64,000 nt of DNA, taken from Hydractinia symbiolongicarpus (taxonomy: Eukaryota > Cnidaria > Hydrozoa > Anthoathecata > Hydractiniidae). This document shows, one piece after another, positions 11,701 through 26,700 of the stretch (position 1 is its first letter; every line of letters starts with the position of its first letter). A program made the translations under genes and the position numbers. The stretch covers positions 15,252,001 through 15,316,000 of the forward strand of contig NC_079876.1 of NCBI RefSeq assembly GCF_029227915.1, in the 5' to 3' direction. The notes below the pieces were generated by a model that saw nothing but the letters and a program-made list of their open reading frames with translations, was not told the origin of the DNA and ran no database searches.

Positions 11701-14700
11701 ATGAGACCTTGCGAAACATGTACTCCCCCACACGCTCGAATACTCACCCCTAGATTGTGTCAAACACTCCCCTGCAGATTGTTTCGGCTACAAAGAAACT
11801 AAGGTATCTATTTACATTGACATAAACTTTTTAATACAACCAACTATAAGAATTCTAATTTAAGGGTGTGGCCATGCAAGTTTTATTGTTGTATTGGAAA
11901 CACGTTTTTGGGAATGTTTATAGAAATTTTAAATTTCCAGCGGAGTTGGAAACATTTTATTTAAAACTACCGAAGTTAGCACCGATATTAAAATAAAATT
12001 TCAAAAAACAAAGTTTTCCCGCCAAAATACATAAAAACATAATGGTGTCACTACTGAAAACAGCAGGTAAAGCAACGCTGCTGCAAGCTGTTCGAACACT
12101 GTTCGATTTGAACCGAAAGATTTGATCGCACGTATTAAAAGAACACTTACCGATAGCGTATTTATAAGTACCGGACATGTGAGAGTTATTCCCATTGTGT
12201 AAAATCAACGGAATCAACTTGGGTTTTTTAAACAGAAATCGAAGAGTATATCTGTGATGCCGTTTATCCAGCATCTTATTGGCTATCTGAGTAAACAAAT
12301 TCCACACATCGGTACCGTTGATTTGGGCCTCCCTTTCGTGTGATATCAAGACTCGAAAAGAGTCGAACGCCTTGGAGTATTCTCCAGACACGAAATACAA
12401 TGTGGTCTGCAGGTAGTCTAGTTCGAGTCTGTATTTTTTACTTTCCGTGTACGGTTTATATTGAAGGGCTTGATCGAGAAGGTTCATAGCTTTCTTGTTC
12501 TCTTTCAACTTCACCGACACATTTAAAATCTAAAATGAAAGTAAAGTAAAGCACAGTCACATAATCAAAGTCATAAGTAGGCATTGCATGCATTGCAAAA
12601 AGAAAAACGCGTTTTTAAGAAAAATCCAATGACTTGGTTTTATCCCTGCTAATTTACAAAATACCTTTTTACAATAATGATGAGAATAGTGTTCCCCTAT
12701 TTGTCACCTATCAAACAAGCGTACTTAAACTGAAGTTAGCGTCATATGTGGCGATATATTGGTTTCGTATTACTATGTAAGAAAAATAAGATCTTCACAC
12801 AAGTGCCATTCGCAAAAAAATATTCTTCGGACAGACCCGAATATTTGTACAGTTTTTAAGCTGCTTTTAAGCTATTTTTACCTTGGACTACCGGGTAAAA
12901 ACAAATAAAATTGTGAATCAAACATTAAATTTTCACTTTATATTTCAGGCAAAACACTTGTTTATCCTAGTTTTCTTTCCAGACGGATTTTTTTTTGCAT
13001 GCCGCAAGCAAGTTATGTGTATTATTTTTGTATATGTCAAGAGAAAAAGACGATACTGTAATTTTCAGAATTGAGCTATAAAGGAAAAGGATATTAGACC
13101 TTGCATTTTAAACATCTACGTCACTTTTAATTTAACACATCCTTCACAAAGTACATTCTTACTTTGAGTAACAATTCCCACATATGTGCTTTTCCGACTG
13201 TCTGTTTCTTTTGAAGATCTAAACAAACAAAACGACACATAATCAGCTGTTACACGCCGCACTGTTTGAGAAAAAATAAAAAAGTGTGGTATAAATAATT
13301 CGGAATCATTTGTTACAACACCAGTTACAATAACAACAACAACAACGACAACAAGAACAACACCGACATTGACATCGAAAACGACACCAACAACGACATT
13401 AACACCAACACTGAATAACAACAACAAATACAATAATAATACTAACAACTGAAAAAACTTCAGTTTTCAAAATAAAGGGGGCTGGGGGTTTGATCGTAAA
13501 ATAACATAAGAAAGCCTCCATCATGATAAAATACCATAAGGAAGCCTCCATCATGATAAAATAACATAAGGAGGCCTCCATCATCAAAAATACCATAAGG
13601 GAGTCTCCATCATTGTAAAATAACTTAAGGGAGCCTCCAACATCATAAAATACAACAAGGAAGCCTCCATCATCATAAAATACAACAAGGAAGCCTCCAT
13701 CATCATAAAATACAATAAGGGAGCCTCCATCATGATAAAATACCATAGGAGAGCCTTCATCATCGTAAAATAACATAAGGGAGCTTCCAACATCATAAAA
13801 TACAATAAGGAAGCCTCCATCATCATAAAATACCATAAGGGAGCCTCCATCATCATAAAATAACATAAGGAAGCCTCCATCATCGTAAAATAACATAAGG
13901 GAGCCTTCATCATCGTAAAATAACATAAGGGAGCCTCCATCATCGTGAAATAACATAAGGGAGCCTCCATCATCATAAAATACCATAAAGGCCGGTTTCC
14001 ATACAGCTACATTTTGCGCCCAGTCGTAAAATGCGCCGCGACTTTTATCACATATACCGAACCACTTCCATTTAGCGATTTTTGCTCACGTGTTTTTTGC
14101 AAAACATGGCTGATGTAAACAGACGATATTTGTTGCTGCAAAATTTGAGAGTAGTCCTAGCAATATTTTTATGGCGTAGAAATAAACAACGTTGTAAAAT
14201 ACGTAAGAAAAACATGTGGATGAGACGACTTTCCATAGAAAGAAGAATCAAAGGACTATACAACGTTTTGCTTATGGATTTAATATCGTCAGATCACGAG
14301 TAGTCTTTTTAAGTTTGTTTACAATGTTGTTTCTTTGTGCCTCCACAGACTGATTAATGTTATTTTGTTTTTCATCTACTTCACTTGATTGATATATATT
14401 CTGTTTCTCTACATTCATTTGGCTTTGACAAAAATTTAACACAGAAACGAGATTGTGCTAGCCATATTGAAATGGTCTAATTAAAAATTCTTTCGTGATT
14501 CATGTAGATTGCTACCTTTTGATTGGCTGTTAAGCTGAAGCGCAAAATGTAGCTCGCAAAAAGTAGAGCCTGTTCAACTTTTTTTAAATCGCCCCAGCGC
14601 ATGCAAAAGCGCCAGGTCAGCGGCATTATTCTGATAATGCGCATGCGTAGATCAAAAGTCACGGCGCTTTTTACGACTGGGCGCAAAATGCAGTTGTATG

Positions 14701-17700
14701 GAAACCGGCCTTAAGGAGGCCTCCATCATGATAAAATACCATAAGGAGGCCTCCATCATCATAAAATAACATAAGGGAGCCTCCATCATCGTGAAATAAC
14801 ATAAGAAAACGACGCTTACTGTATCCAGACATTAGGTAGTTACACATCAGGATGTAACTGTGATAAATAAAATCACGAAATCTTCCCTCTTGATACATAA
14901 CCAAACATTTTTTATACCACTCCTCGTATTGCTAAACGTTTAAGAAAAATCTATATTTAGGTAATCATTCCGAATTGTGACAGATCAATACCACTTTTTT
15001 TATAACAAACTCAAAATTTTGGGTGAGCCTCAATGTTGTTTAAGTTTCTATGTTTCACAAGTCCAACTGTGGCTTAACATCCAATCCAAAACATATGTAT
15101 CAATTGATGTTTATTTAAAATGTTTAAAACGCGAAGTAACTCTAAGAAAACTGTTGAATAAAAAAATATCTCCTCAGCACCTCAAGTTTCAATCTGTTTT
15201 CTTCATTGATGGCAATTTTTTCATCTCCATCATCATCGACACAAGCTTCATCATAATCTAAACAAAAATAAACGTGCTTAGGTACCTCTCATATGACAAA
15301 TCAATCAGACAAATCAATCACCTTAAGGTAAAATGAATTTCTGCATGATACATATGTTTTGGATTGGATTTTCCTTAAATGCACTTCATTTGTTCAAACT
15401 ATTAAAGCTTATATTTTACAGTCGTTTATTTTGCAACAAGTTATCTTGTATGAAAATCCGAATAAATTTTAATCAGGTGCAATTCCAAGCATTATTGATC
15501 TTTACCCAGAAAAAAGGGTTAGCAAAACATCATAACATCCAATGATATCTCAAAACATCATAACATCCAATGATATCTCAAAACATCATAACATCCAATG
15601 ATATCTAGAATGCCGCAAGACATGTGACAAAAAATTGTAATGGTAATGTGGTAATGCTGAATGGTAAAAACAAAAACTTAATACATAACCATAAAACAAC
15701 AGTATTTGCATACTTTTGTGCAGAAAAAATCTTCTTTGTAACTAGTGCTTTCCGAAACAAAAATAATTTTGTCAAGTATTATAGATTTTTCACGTTGATA
15801 GATGTCATTTTGCAATTCAATTGGTGGAAATTGTGAACTAAAGTTTGATGTCCACTTGCTCAATACTGGGCGAACAAACTGGTGGCTTTGTTGTGGAGCA
15901 TTCACCCCCAGTGCGGAGGGCCTTGGGTTCAAACCCCGGACGAGTCATGCCAGAGACTATAAAATTGTGAATTAAGTTTTTCTGCTTAACGTTTAGCATA
16001 AAAATAGGATTGGTAATTTAGGCAGTTGTCTAGTTGAGCGGCTGTTGAGCTTGCAAGCTTTATGTAAGTTACACGGGAGCTTTCATAGCAGTACCCCCTC
16101 GCCGGTCTCCCATTGATAACAGTATTATTTGAAACTGACGAGGCTATCCTGGGTAAATAATAGCAATATTGATAATAATAATAATGATAATGTTATCATG
16201 ATTAAACCGTGAACCAGACCATTTAAAAAAATACCAATAATTACCTGCTAACACGTTTATAGCATCTTCGTTTCGACCGACAGAGCGCAATGCATTTGCC
16301 AAAGTTAACCGCACAGAGGCATGCAATGGTGCAAGAGATATGACTTGGTAATATGCTTCAATACTGTTGTGTACTTCTCCTAAGTTTTCGTAGCATTCTG
16401 CAACTTTCAGCCACACTGCCGCCTGGAAACAAATTGGGATTGAATATTTTTACCTTTTTTATTGTTCCAGTGTGTAACAACATGGAAAGGTGATAGGTAA
16501 AATAAAAAGAACTTGACATACATATCATATGTATATTAAAATTACTAACAACTAAATTTCTCTGCAAATTTGTTAAGTTTTATTTTAAAACTTTACTTTA
16601 TGAATCACTTCCATGGATAAGAGAGCATCTACTACAACAAACACAGAGTTTACTCTTTTTATGTGATGAGAAAATGACAGTATTTTATGAAAAAAGAATA
16701 TTTTATGAGAATACTTGAGGAGATTTTTAAATCTTTTTAAAGAAATTAAGGAAATTCTAGGAAACCTTCAACGTAACACTACAAGTGAAGAACAAATTAT
16801 TTATATACTTATATATAGCATTTCCATGCATTTTGAAACGCGACAGTTTTCTAAAACTAAAATTGTGGAGACTTAAGAAAAAAGTTGTTGAAATACCCAC
16901 TTTTGAAAAAGATTTGAGGAGTTTTGAGGACACTTTTTAAAAGTGAGGAAATTGAGAAATTTCGACAAGGGATGGCAACCCAACATACTTAAACGTACTA
17001 GACTAATTGAAAATTTGTTTCTCTATTATAGAATCTTATTCCGGATTACACTACACTAAAATAAAAATCAATACATCTTTGCCAAATTATGATTCGTTAA
17101 TGTACCATAGTATTTTTTTTAAAAAAATGACTGAAATATAGGAAAATATTGGACCTAAAACTTGATAAAATTTGAAAATCTTAACAACTAACGAACAACT
17201 TTCTAATTTTTTTTTTATCCATTTTGAACTATTTGACTTCTGCTTTGATGGTAACATTAATACCACCAAAACAGTATTTTCACATGTCAGATTAAGTTAA
17301 AATTGTATACACAAACCAATTTAATGATAGTGGATCTGATTTTATCAAAGGCTTTTAAAAAACATGTTATTCAGGAAGCGTATATCACTGGTTGGGTTTC
17401 ATAAGTTATGCATCACCAGCACTCTGTATATATGAACATATACTTTGCCTGATGATGCGAGAAGGATATCTCGTCGCCTACTAATTTATAAAATCATTAT
17501 CATTTTAAATTGTAACACAAGGCTCACAGTTTAAAGCTAAAAATAAAAAAATCTCACCTGATTGTATTTCTCAGATTCTACCAATCGTAACAAATAGTCA
17601 AGTGATTCTTGAAATCTACCTGTCAAAGACAATTATTCTGTAAAATAATTCCAACCAAACATCCAAAACCAAAGAATTTTAGGCCTTCTTAAGTTCATGT

Positions 17701-20700
17701 ACAATTAGCTCATAAATTTCCCTTCAGGAAGGTGACAAAATAAAAAAGTAAACAAGAATTATATAATATGGTGTTGGAAACCTTTTAAGATATTTTACCG
17801 TTTTCGAAAAAAGATTCAGCTATATCCAACACCAAGTCACCCACATTATTCATGTCTTCTTTCAACAGTGGCTCAATTACTGTCTAAAGAAGAAATATTT
17901 TCTCCACTCACGCAATAAGTTAAGAAAAATTGTAGTTAGGTGTAAGAAAAATGATTTATTTGATTTTAATATAAAAAAAGAAGAAGTACTGTAAAATGCA
18001 CCTCCATCCAATACCCTTCCTTCAAAAAAATGTCACTACCTCAAAAAAAATTTCTGCCAAAAAAGCCTCCACCGTGTTATAATTGGGCACTAAACAGTAC
18101 TAGAGTACTCCTTATTTACCGCATTTCGTGTATCCCACTACTGAGGTTACCATTTTGCGTGACAGACAGACGCATAGGAGTATTATAATATAGACTGGTC
18201 GTTGCCCGTGGAAAAATCCACGGGTTTGTCCGTCCTTTATACTTACCCGTCGCAACAAAGTGGATAAAAATATATCACATTTGACATTCGTATTTGCGTA
18301 ACAAGATTTTCTAACTCAGTCGGGGTTCGCGCAGAGACAGACAGACGACGGCTATTATTATAGAGACTAGTCGTTAGCCTGTGGAAAAATCCACGGGTTC
18401 GCCCGTCCTTTATATTTACCTGTCGCAACAAAGTGAAAAAATATATCGCATTTGGTATCGATGCACATTTTAAAAATCACGTGTTTCCGTTACGGGACGC
18501 GGCTTTCGCGGACACACAGACAAAATACGTCTTTTATTAAAGAGACTATAGAACACATTGTATGGTATCAGCGATATATTTTTTTCAGTAACTACCCTAG
18601 CTACTGACAACTATTCACATTCGTTTTGTGTAGCAACATATCAAAAATTAAACAATTTAAGGAGAAGTTTAATGATTTCAGTGTCCTGTAGTATTAAAAA
18701 CATTTTTGAATTGTAGTCTTAAGGATGTTGTTAATCTACCAAGCTCTTTCCGTCACTACAATCTACACCATAAAATCCTTACTGATGAAAATAATTCCTG
18801 CATATAACCAAGTATTTGTGTATGCTTTTTTCAATACCCACAGTGAGTGCATTGTTACAAATTAAAATTGTGAATCCTGATGTTTTTTTTCGGGGGGGGG
18901 GGGGGGGGGGGGTGGGGGGGTGGAGTGAAAGTAAGACGATATCTTTTAAACCGTACACAACACAAGGATTACAGCATGCAGTTTCAGAAAAAAAACTTTT
19001 TCGTGAACCACTAAAATTTTAACAAATTTTCCAGGCTTTCATCAATTTTGCAAAAAACTACAAACACATTGAGTGACGTAAGGAATAAATCATTAAGAAA
19101 AAAACAAAAATTATTTTATATACCTCTATAGATAAGGTTTGGCCAGTGTGTATTAAACACAATGCAAGTTTGATTCGAATATCCAGAGGAAGATCAGAAG
19201 GTATAGTAAACGTATTGGTGTAAGTTTTATCATTTACTGGATTCAAGTTAGCATGTTTCATTGGCTGTAAAGTAGTATACGCCTTGCTTGTGTTCGCATA
19301 TGTTCCATCTGATGAAAGGAGCGGATTGGTGCTTGAAATTGCTGACTCAGCAAGTTGTGATGCTATGTTTAAAGTGAGTTCTTCAAAACCTGTACTTGTC
19401 GTCTTTTTGACAAAAGCATTAAGATTGTTTATGCTGTCCTCTTCTCTCTTTTTAACCTCCTTATGAGTGAAATCTTGCAGAGAAGACGGTATCACAACAT
19501 CACAATGAGAGCATATCAACTAAAATATACATTAACAAAACTATGTGTAAAAAATTCTGATCATCACATGTTTGTCTTATTTTGTTATAAAACAACAACA
19601 ACAACAAAACAAACAAAGCTAGACCAATTTAAGCTGTTCTTTATCATGTTTATATAAAAAAAGTTGGTAAGGGAGCAACAGTTTTTAAGAGAAGGAAAAA
19701 TCTTGAATTGATTTTCCATTTGTTATTGGGTTACCATTGATGGACACAGGGGGTAATCAAATTAATCACATTTTTTTTTATAGACACCATTTTTTTTATT
19801 AAAATCTTTATTTTGTTGACTAGAACAAAATTAATAATTCACAAATTTCAATTTTTATATGTGTTTACAAAAATAAATAACTGTAAAGATTTACAAAGAT
19901 TTACCTCTTTGCAAAGTTCTAAAACTTGTTAAAATAAGAAATAACTACCTACATATTGTAATTCTTGTGACAGGCTATGTTCATATAAATCTATTAATTT
20001 ATTTTTGCAATTCTTACTAACAACATTGTCCTTGATTCAAAAACTTTATCTTTTGCTAAAAAAATCCACAAGTTACTTAATCTGTCTCTTAGAAGGACTA
20101 ATCAAGTTATATTCTCACCTTTATGACTTCTTGATATTTTTTAGCTCCAATCAATATCTCACTTAGCATATTGACTCCTAGAACGAAAACAACATTTCTA
20201 AACAGGTGTCTATTTTCGTTTTTTAAAGTTTGACAATAGGTGTCTATTTTCGTTTTTTAAAGTTTGACAACAGGTGTCTATTTTCGTTTTTTAAAGTTTG
20301 ACATCAGGGCTAACCTAAATTCCCTATGATTCTCGATACAAAACCCTTAACCTCAAGTCCTTCACTATTGCAACGTTTTAACAAACTGATCTATGGCAAT
20401 GTTTAAAATATAATAATCATGACACAAAATTTTAACATGATGACATTTCTATTTTCCCGAACTTTTTAAAGGTTAAAATGATCTCCTTACAATTGCTTAC
20501 CTAACAAAAATAACATTGTCAATTTGGTTGCTGAATTTTATGCAACAAAATTTCTTTCGAAATAATTACAAAATTCCCTGGCGTTTTCTCCAACTTTTTA
20601 ATTCAGTTTCTAATTTTAGGCTATTCCAGGTTCTACAGAGGAGAATTGGCAAATGTGATGCCTTTTCAAAAAAATTTAACAGTAAAGTTGTACTAAAAGT

Positions 20701-23700
20701 TAAATTATGTATTCTTGTTCAAGCTTGTTATTGCAGCTCTGAAAAGATTTCCCCATCAAATAAAATATCCTTTGCTATTTCAAATATGCAGGATGAACAC
20801 AATCCTGGATTTCTCAGTTGGTTGTTGTCAATCTTTAACTACATTACTTATACCAACTGTGTATGTCCGCAATCAACCTTTGATTTCTCATACTAAACAT
20901 GATTTACAAAACAAACAACCTTCAACATCTGGATAGTGTGGGCATGTAGCAAATGCAGCTTCCAAAGTTTCACCAGCCTTCTCTGTCATACCATTCTTAT
21001 GATAAAACTAAAAAAAAAATAGAACAAATATATTGTATAGTGATAAAGGAATAAGGAGCAACAGCTTAAGAATTAACTATTTGCCACATTCTTAATATTG
21101 TTTAAAAAGGCAGTCCCTAATTTAGCCTTGATTATCAGCAATTTATCATTGAAATATTATCAAGGAAAACTCTTTCAAAAGAATACTAAATGCTCTCACA
21201 GATTTCAACAAAAAAAAACTTAATTAACAATAACTTTCTGTAACAAAAACATTTACATAAAATCAAAACAATATTATTAAATTTTCGCGTTTTTTATATG
21301 CAAATTATGTTCCCATAAAGGAACACTTACAATAAAGGTCACAACCATTATCGAACAAAACTTATAGTTAATTCATCAACCTTGCTTGTGCAACCTAACA
21401 CAAATATTTTTTTACATTATGTTTAAGCAAAGTGAAACTATATTTATGTTCTTCAACATCTTAGCAAAAATAACTGAATAATACTTTTTCAAAATTACAA
21501 AAAACTTTGTTTTGTTCAGAATTTTCAGCTTTCTTTTATTCGAAATTAGTATGTTGTTTGTCTATAATCATTTTTTTAAAGCAATTTTATTTGTGAAATT
21601 CTAGTATATGAAATGAAAATGCCAGTATATTTGAAAGATGTTTTAACGAAAACGTTCGTACACAATAATACTTGTATGCTTTTTTTTCAGGTTAACTTTG
21701 TCAAAACAGTGAAACTAAACTAACTACGAAATATATTTAATTCAAAACATAAATAAAATTAATATTAGACAATCACAGGAGACATTCTACAGTTTATTTG
21801 TTCAGCATTCAATTGCTTTGTTCATTCAGAATGTGTTTGACTACACTCCTGCAGAATTAAAGTGCTAATTTAAGAATGGTGCTCTGTCAAGCACGGAGGA
21901 TTAAGTAACTATGGTATTTGCAAAAATGGTTAGTTGATCGTCAGCCAGTATGTTTTTGACAGATTGCGCTAATTAAATAAATACATATTTCAACCCAACC
22001 CCCCAACCCCACCCCCAATTAACGACTACAATAAACACATTGTGCAAAAAAAAGTTTCATCTGACATTTTTCAAGTCATTAAAAACTCAACAAAGTTTTT
22101 AAAAACATTTACCTGTGCCATTTCTTTGGCTAACTGCATGTAGGGAGCAGGTTCTGATGGATGAAGTAGCTAAACGGAGAAAAAAGAGTTGCACATAAAC
22201 ATAAAAGAAGACATAAAAAACCTCCAAAGAATAGCTGCAGTATCTAAAAAGGTAGTACTAATCCATCATCAATTATCATAAGTGACCTTAGCGCTTAAAA
22301 GACATTAAAAACCTGCAAAATTATCTGCAGTATCTGAAAAGGGCCATTATCAATTATCATAAGTGACCTTAGCGCTTGTTTAATCTTGTTGTCTAATTAG
22401 ACTGTGTGGTTAATCAAGGACTGGAATGGAAATCTTGGAATGTAATGTAAGCATGTGTTATGTTTATTTGTTTCTCTCTAATTATAATACTGCATATTAC
22501 AAACTGAGTCATAACGTTCAACTTAGAAGCATAAATTCTAGCAATGCCTCTAGTGCTAGAATGACAAACAAAAGTTACTTTTGGTTCGTTAAAAATTTTG
22601 ATCTGAGAATTCAAGAGCTTTCATTCTCAATTGCTGACCCCAATCAAAATTTTATCTTTTAGGGTTTTTTCACGGTATTAAAAAAAAATTCTCTTGTTGT
22701 TTCGTCAGTTATTGAACACAAGAGAAAGATGAGAGCAGTATTTTTATTTTGTTTGGTTTTATACCATGGAGGCTTGATAAAGGCTAGAGGCTATATATTT
22801 AGCTAATGGGTGGGTTTATGGGGGGGGGGGGGGGGGAGGCACTCTTTCGGAATAAACTGTAGAATTTTGTCTATGTGTCTTCGTGACTTTACCAAGAGTA
22901 TCTTTTCTCACTCATTAAACAATAAATTAGCTATTCATTGTCGTTAGTTTGACATCAATAAAATAGCATTATTAGGAAACTCATTACATTGCACTTACAA
23001 CTTGAGGCCAACAACTTGAAAAAACATGGAAATACATCACATTGCCTCCTGTGGGTAAGAAAGGACCACTTAATCTAATCCCTAATTCTACATTAGTCCA
23101 GCAGATTCAAAATAAACAGGTTCATGATGTCATCAAAAAATCTTTAAACCCCAATATCTTCTGATCTGTTTGTTAAAAGTATATTATCATATACATAATT
23201 GTGATCAGCACTTCAAGCTCTGCGCAACAGAAATGTAAAAGTTGCCTAAAAACAATTTTTGCATGGGTTTGGCTGTTGTACATACCCTTTTTTATTTATC
23301 CTATTTCATTTTTGCTATATTTGTGCATATAAAATATGGCTATTAGTACAAAGATAAAAGATATACTTTTCTCACCTTGACAATTTGTTGGTATATATCT
23401 AAGCATTTTTTGTACTCTTGAACTTCTAAATACATCTTTGCCCTCTCCCAATGAAGACTTATATTTCCTGGTGCATATCGACATGCTAAAAGTAAGAGAA
23501 TACTTTCTTTATTGAATGTTCAAATAAATGAATCAGGTTTGGGCAAGAATGGCACGCTGTCGCACGCGAACGCCTCCGCACACGCCACTATTGTTTTTGG
23601 CGTGCATATGATCGCTCACCTAGAAAGTATTTTAGTGTGTTCTTAAAAGGTGGGGATGATTTAACCAGTGAACCCCAAACACTGGAGATTGCAAAAGCCT

Positions 23701-26700
23701 TTAAACATATAAAACAAAATAAGCACAACGTTTCTGTAGCTACATCTCCCCTATTATAACTTCAAAAATTAAAAATCCAAACATGCAAAATAACGAGATA
23801 ATTCAAATATAATCTGTCTCTTTTAATCCCTCTTCGTTACGCATATCTTTTGTTTTCTTTTTATCTGCCATGTGCCATCATGGAAGTTTGGTAGTCATGA
23901 TCACACTTACCAGAAGTAATAAATGTATCAGGGTGCCGTTAAAAAACAAAGTAAGGCTGCGGATCTTAATAAGCCAATTATATCGCAAAAATGCTGTCGC
24001 TAAAGAAAACTCAAAACATATAAAACAATATAAGTTTTTTAGTTTGTATTATTATTATTATTATTTCTAAAGTCATCACAAGCGAATAGGAAAAAATATG
24101 CTTCCTTTTTTAAATTAAAAAAAATATTTTAAGTTTGTCCAAGTGGCTTAAATAAAACTTTAACTACATTTTAACAAAATTTATACAGAAAAAAAATTAT
24201 ACCGCATGTGGGTTACATTTTTAAAATTGTTTGAACTAATAATAGAACGTTGGTCCCTTGTGCTTGAAAATAATTATGTGTGTCTGTTCCGCCTGTAAGT
24301 GCAGTTTTGCAGACTTGCTTCATCCGTGCCTCGTCGGCGTTCACCTCCGCATTAGTTAAAAAACGCATGGCTGGATTTTTTGTGTAAGACCTGGTTACTA
24401 ACGACGAAGGGGCCAGGCAATAGAGATTCATGTCTACATAGTTCATTTAGCTAAGTCAGGAGTCGGTGAATTAGCTAGGATGTTCAGGTTGGCTATGAAC
24501 AGGCTTACTCCTGGATTAAAAGGACCAGGACTATTCAATAAATCTAAGATCTAAGCAAATGGGAGTGTCCAACCAAAATGGAATTCTATCGGAAGTTTGG
24601 TCCGATGAAAGTTGATTCATACACATTTTTTCAATTTCTCACCCAACGTATGCACGCCAAGTATTTAAGGTGTGTACTATGCATGCCTAACTTCACTTTA
24701 TGGCGTGCGGTCTGCTGCACTCGGCAACAAGATTTTTGCGTGTGATGGCCCGTACGCCAGAGATTTTACTTCTGTCCAACCCTGGGAATGCTCAAATAAA
24801 CAAAAGTTATCGGAAAAATGTTCAAATAAATGAATGCACAAAATAAAAAGCAGTAAACTAAACCGTTCGAAATAGCAGATGTTAGCGGATGCGTACTATA
24901 GTAGTTTATTTTGGTAAAAACTTGATTCTATTGGTAAGATTAGTTAGGCGTAAATGCTGAAGTGATTACTTTTTTAAGATAGTGACAACTGCAGCACTCT
25001 GAATATTCACCACAGCAGATGTTGACTGTATACCTGACAGGAGTTTACGTAAATTCAGTTTTAGATATCAGACATTCAGGAATCTTTCTGCACGATAAAC
25101 TACTTTTCAATAAAACAGTTTTTGATCAAGTCACAACTGGCCACCATGATTTAAAGAACCTTTGTAAGTACTCTAAATAAGTTTTACTTTGGTAAAGTAA
25201 ACAGACAGCAACAAATGTCTCATGTAAATCTTTTAGGTAAGTATCTTGGGATTCCTTTAACGTTTTAAAAAAAACCAACTCACCTCGCTCAAAACAAACC
25301 AAGGCCTGCTTCATGTTTCCTGCTTCAAGACATTTTTTTGATAATTCTTGCCACTCTTGTGAATCTCTACAGTCCAGAAAAGCAGATATCAGAGAATACT
25401 AAAAATGTAAATTCAAACTTATTAATGATTTATATTCACAATTATTAAGTTATTTATTCTTTCGAGTACCTTGCTCCTATTCAGGCCAGGCATTTGAGGG
25501 GCTCTAATAGGCCAGGGGGACTAAACTCCCTCTGACGAAGGGGACATCAAATTGCCACAAATACTTGGCACAAATAATTGTTAATACATTGAAGGACAAT
25601 TGAGCCAAAAAAATTGAATGACATCATTGAGTCCAAGGTGATGTCATTATATATTATTGAACCTGGCTAACCAAGGATAAAATGTGTAAAATTACTTTAT
25701 TAAAGCGTAAGAAAGGTAAAAAATCTTGTTAGAACTGTTAACAAGGATACTGGAAGAAAAAAATCTGGTCTGAAATAATAAAGAACAACATCACAAACAT
25801 ACTTGCAGAGACATCTCTTTGTTGTCTTGTTCTTCATAAATAAAAGCCAAGGTTTTGAACGCTAAACCACTGTATGGTGCTGAAAAAAACTTCTGTATCA
25901 TATCAAAATGAATTCATGCAAATTTTAGGACTAACAATATCAGAAGTGCTAAACCATGGGTCGTGAAGATACAGCTAATGGTGTAGAGAAGTATACAAGC
26001 AAGAAAATTTTAGTGTAACCACTATTTTATTACTCTGTCATTTTATACGCTGTGAACATAACAGATCTTCCAGTAACTAATGAGAACCTGCAAAAATATG
26101 CTAAAATAGCCTACTTGATGTAATCACTTCTGTTTTTTTAGCCACTGTTATTCTTAATGATGTTTGTCACATCTTACCCTGACAACAAGTAAAAATCCAG
26201 TAAATTGCTAAGTGTTTTCCTTATGGAAAATGTTGTACTCTAAAAGTTATATTTAAAACATTTCCTTTTCATTTTATTCAAGACCTATTATAAGCTATGT
26301 GTTTTGTAGATATGTTTCTTAAAAGCAATGTGTACACATAGATCTGAGTGAAAACAAGCAAACAAAAAATTTATAGAGGTTTGAACAAATTTTTATTAAA
26401 ATATACCTTCTCGTACAATCTCCATACAGATATCAGCCGCTTTTTTAAAATCTCCTTTTGCAACCAACAGGTTAGCCTGACCCATTTGTAAACGTAAAAG
26501 CTCTGGTAGTTTGTTTCGCACAATGCTTTGTCCTTTCCGCCGACGTTTACGAAATTGAAAATTCTGAAAATCTTTCATTATGTCTGGTGCATCATCTGAA
26601 TGTTTATATATACAAAAATAACATCTAAAGATTCATAAAGATTCAAACACTTGACTACGCAAAAAACTAAACCTTACCATTTTCAGCCAAGCCTTGTTTT

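Noticed and set aside
13399-13986. Minus-strand open frames of 195 and 130 residues (YDDGGSLMLF and MMMEAPLCYF repeats)
   Set aside because: Both are frames of the 30-bp minisatellite in a GTF3C3 intron.
15925-15937. A tRNA gene at the B-box-like word
   Set aside because: No acceptor stem, anticodon arm or full cloverleaf could be drawn; the context and a second copy of the tail fit a SINE.
24213-24446. 77-residue minus-strand frame as a GTF3C3 exon
   Set aside because: It lies within an intron whose flanking exons already join in phase, shows no TPR pattern and falls inside a probable hAT-like element.
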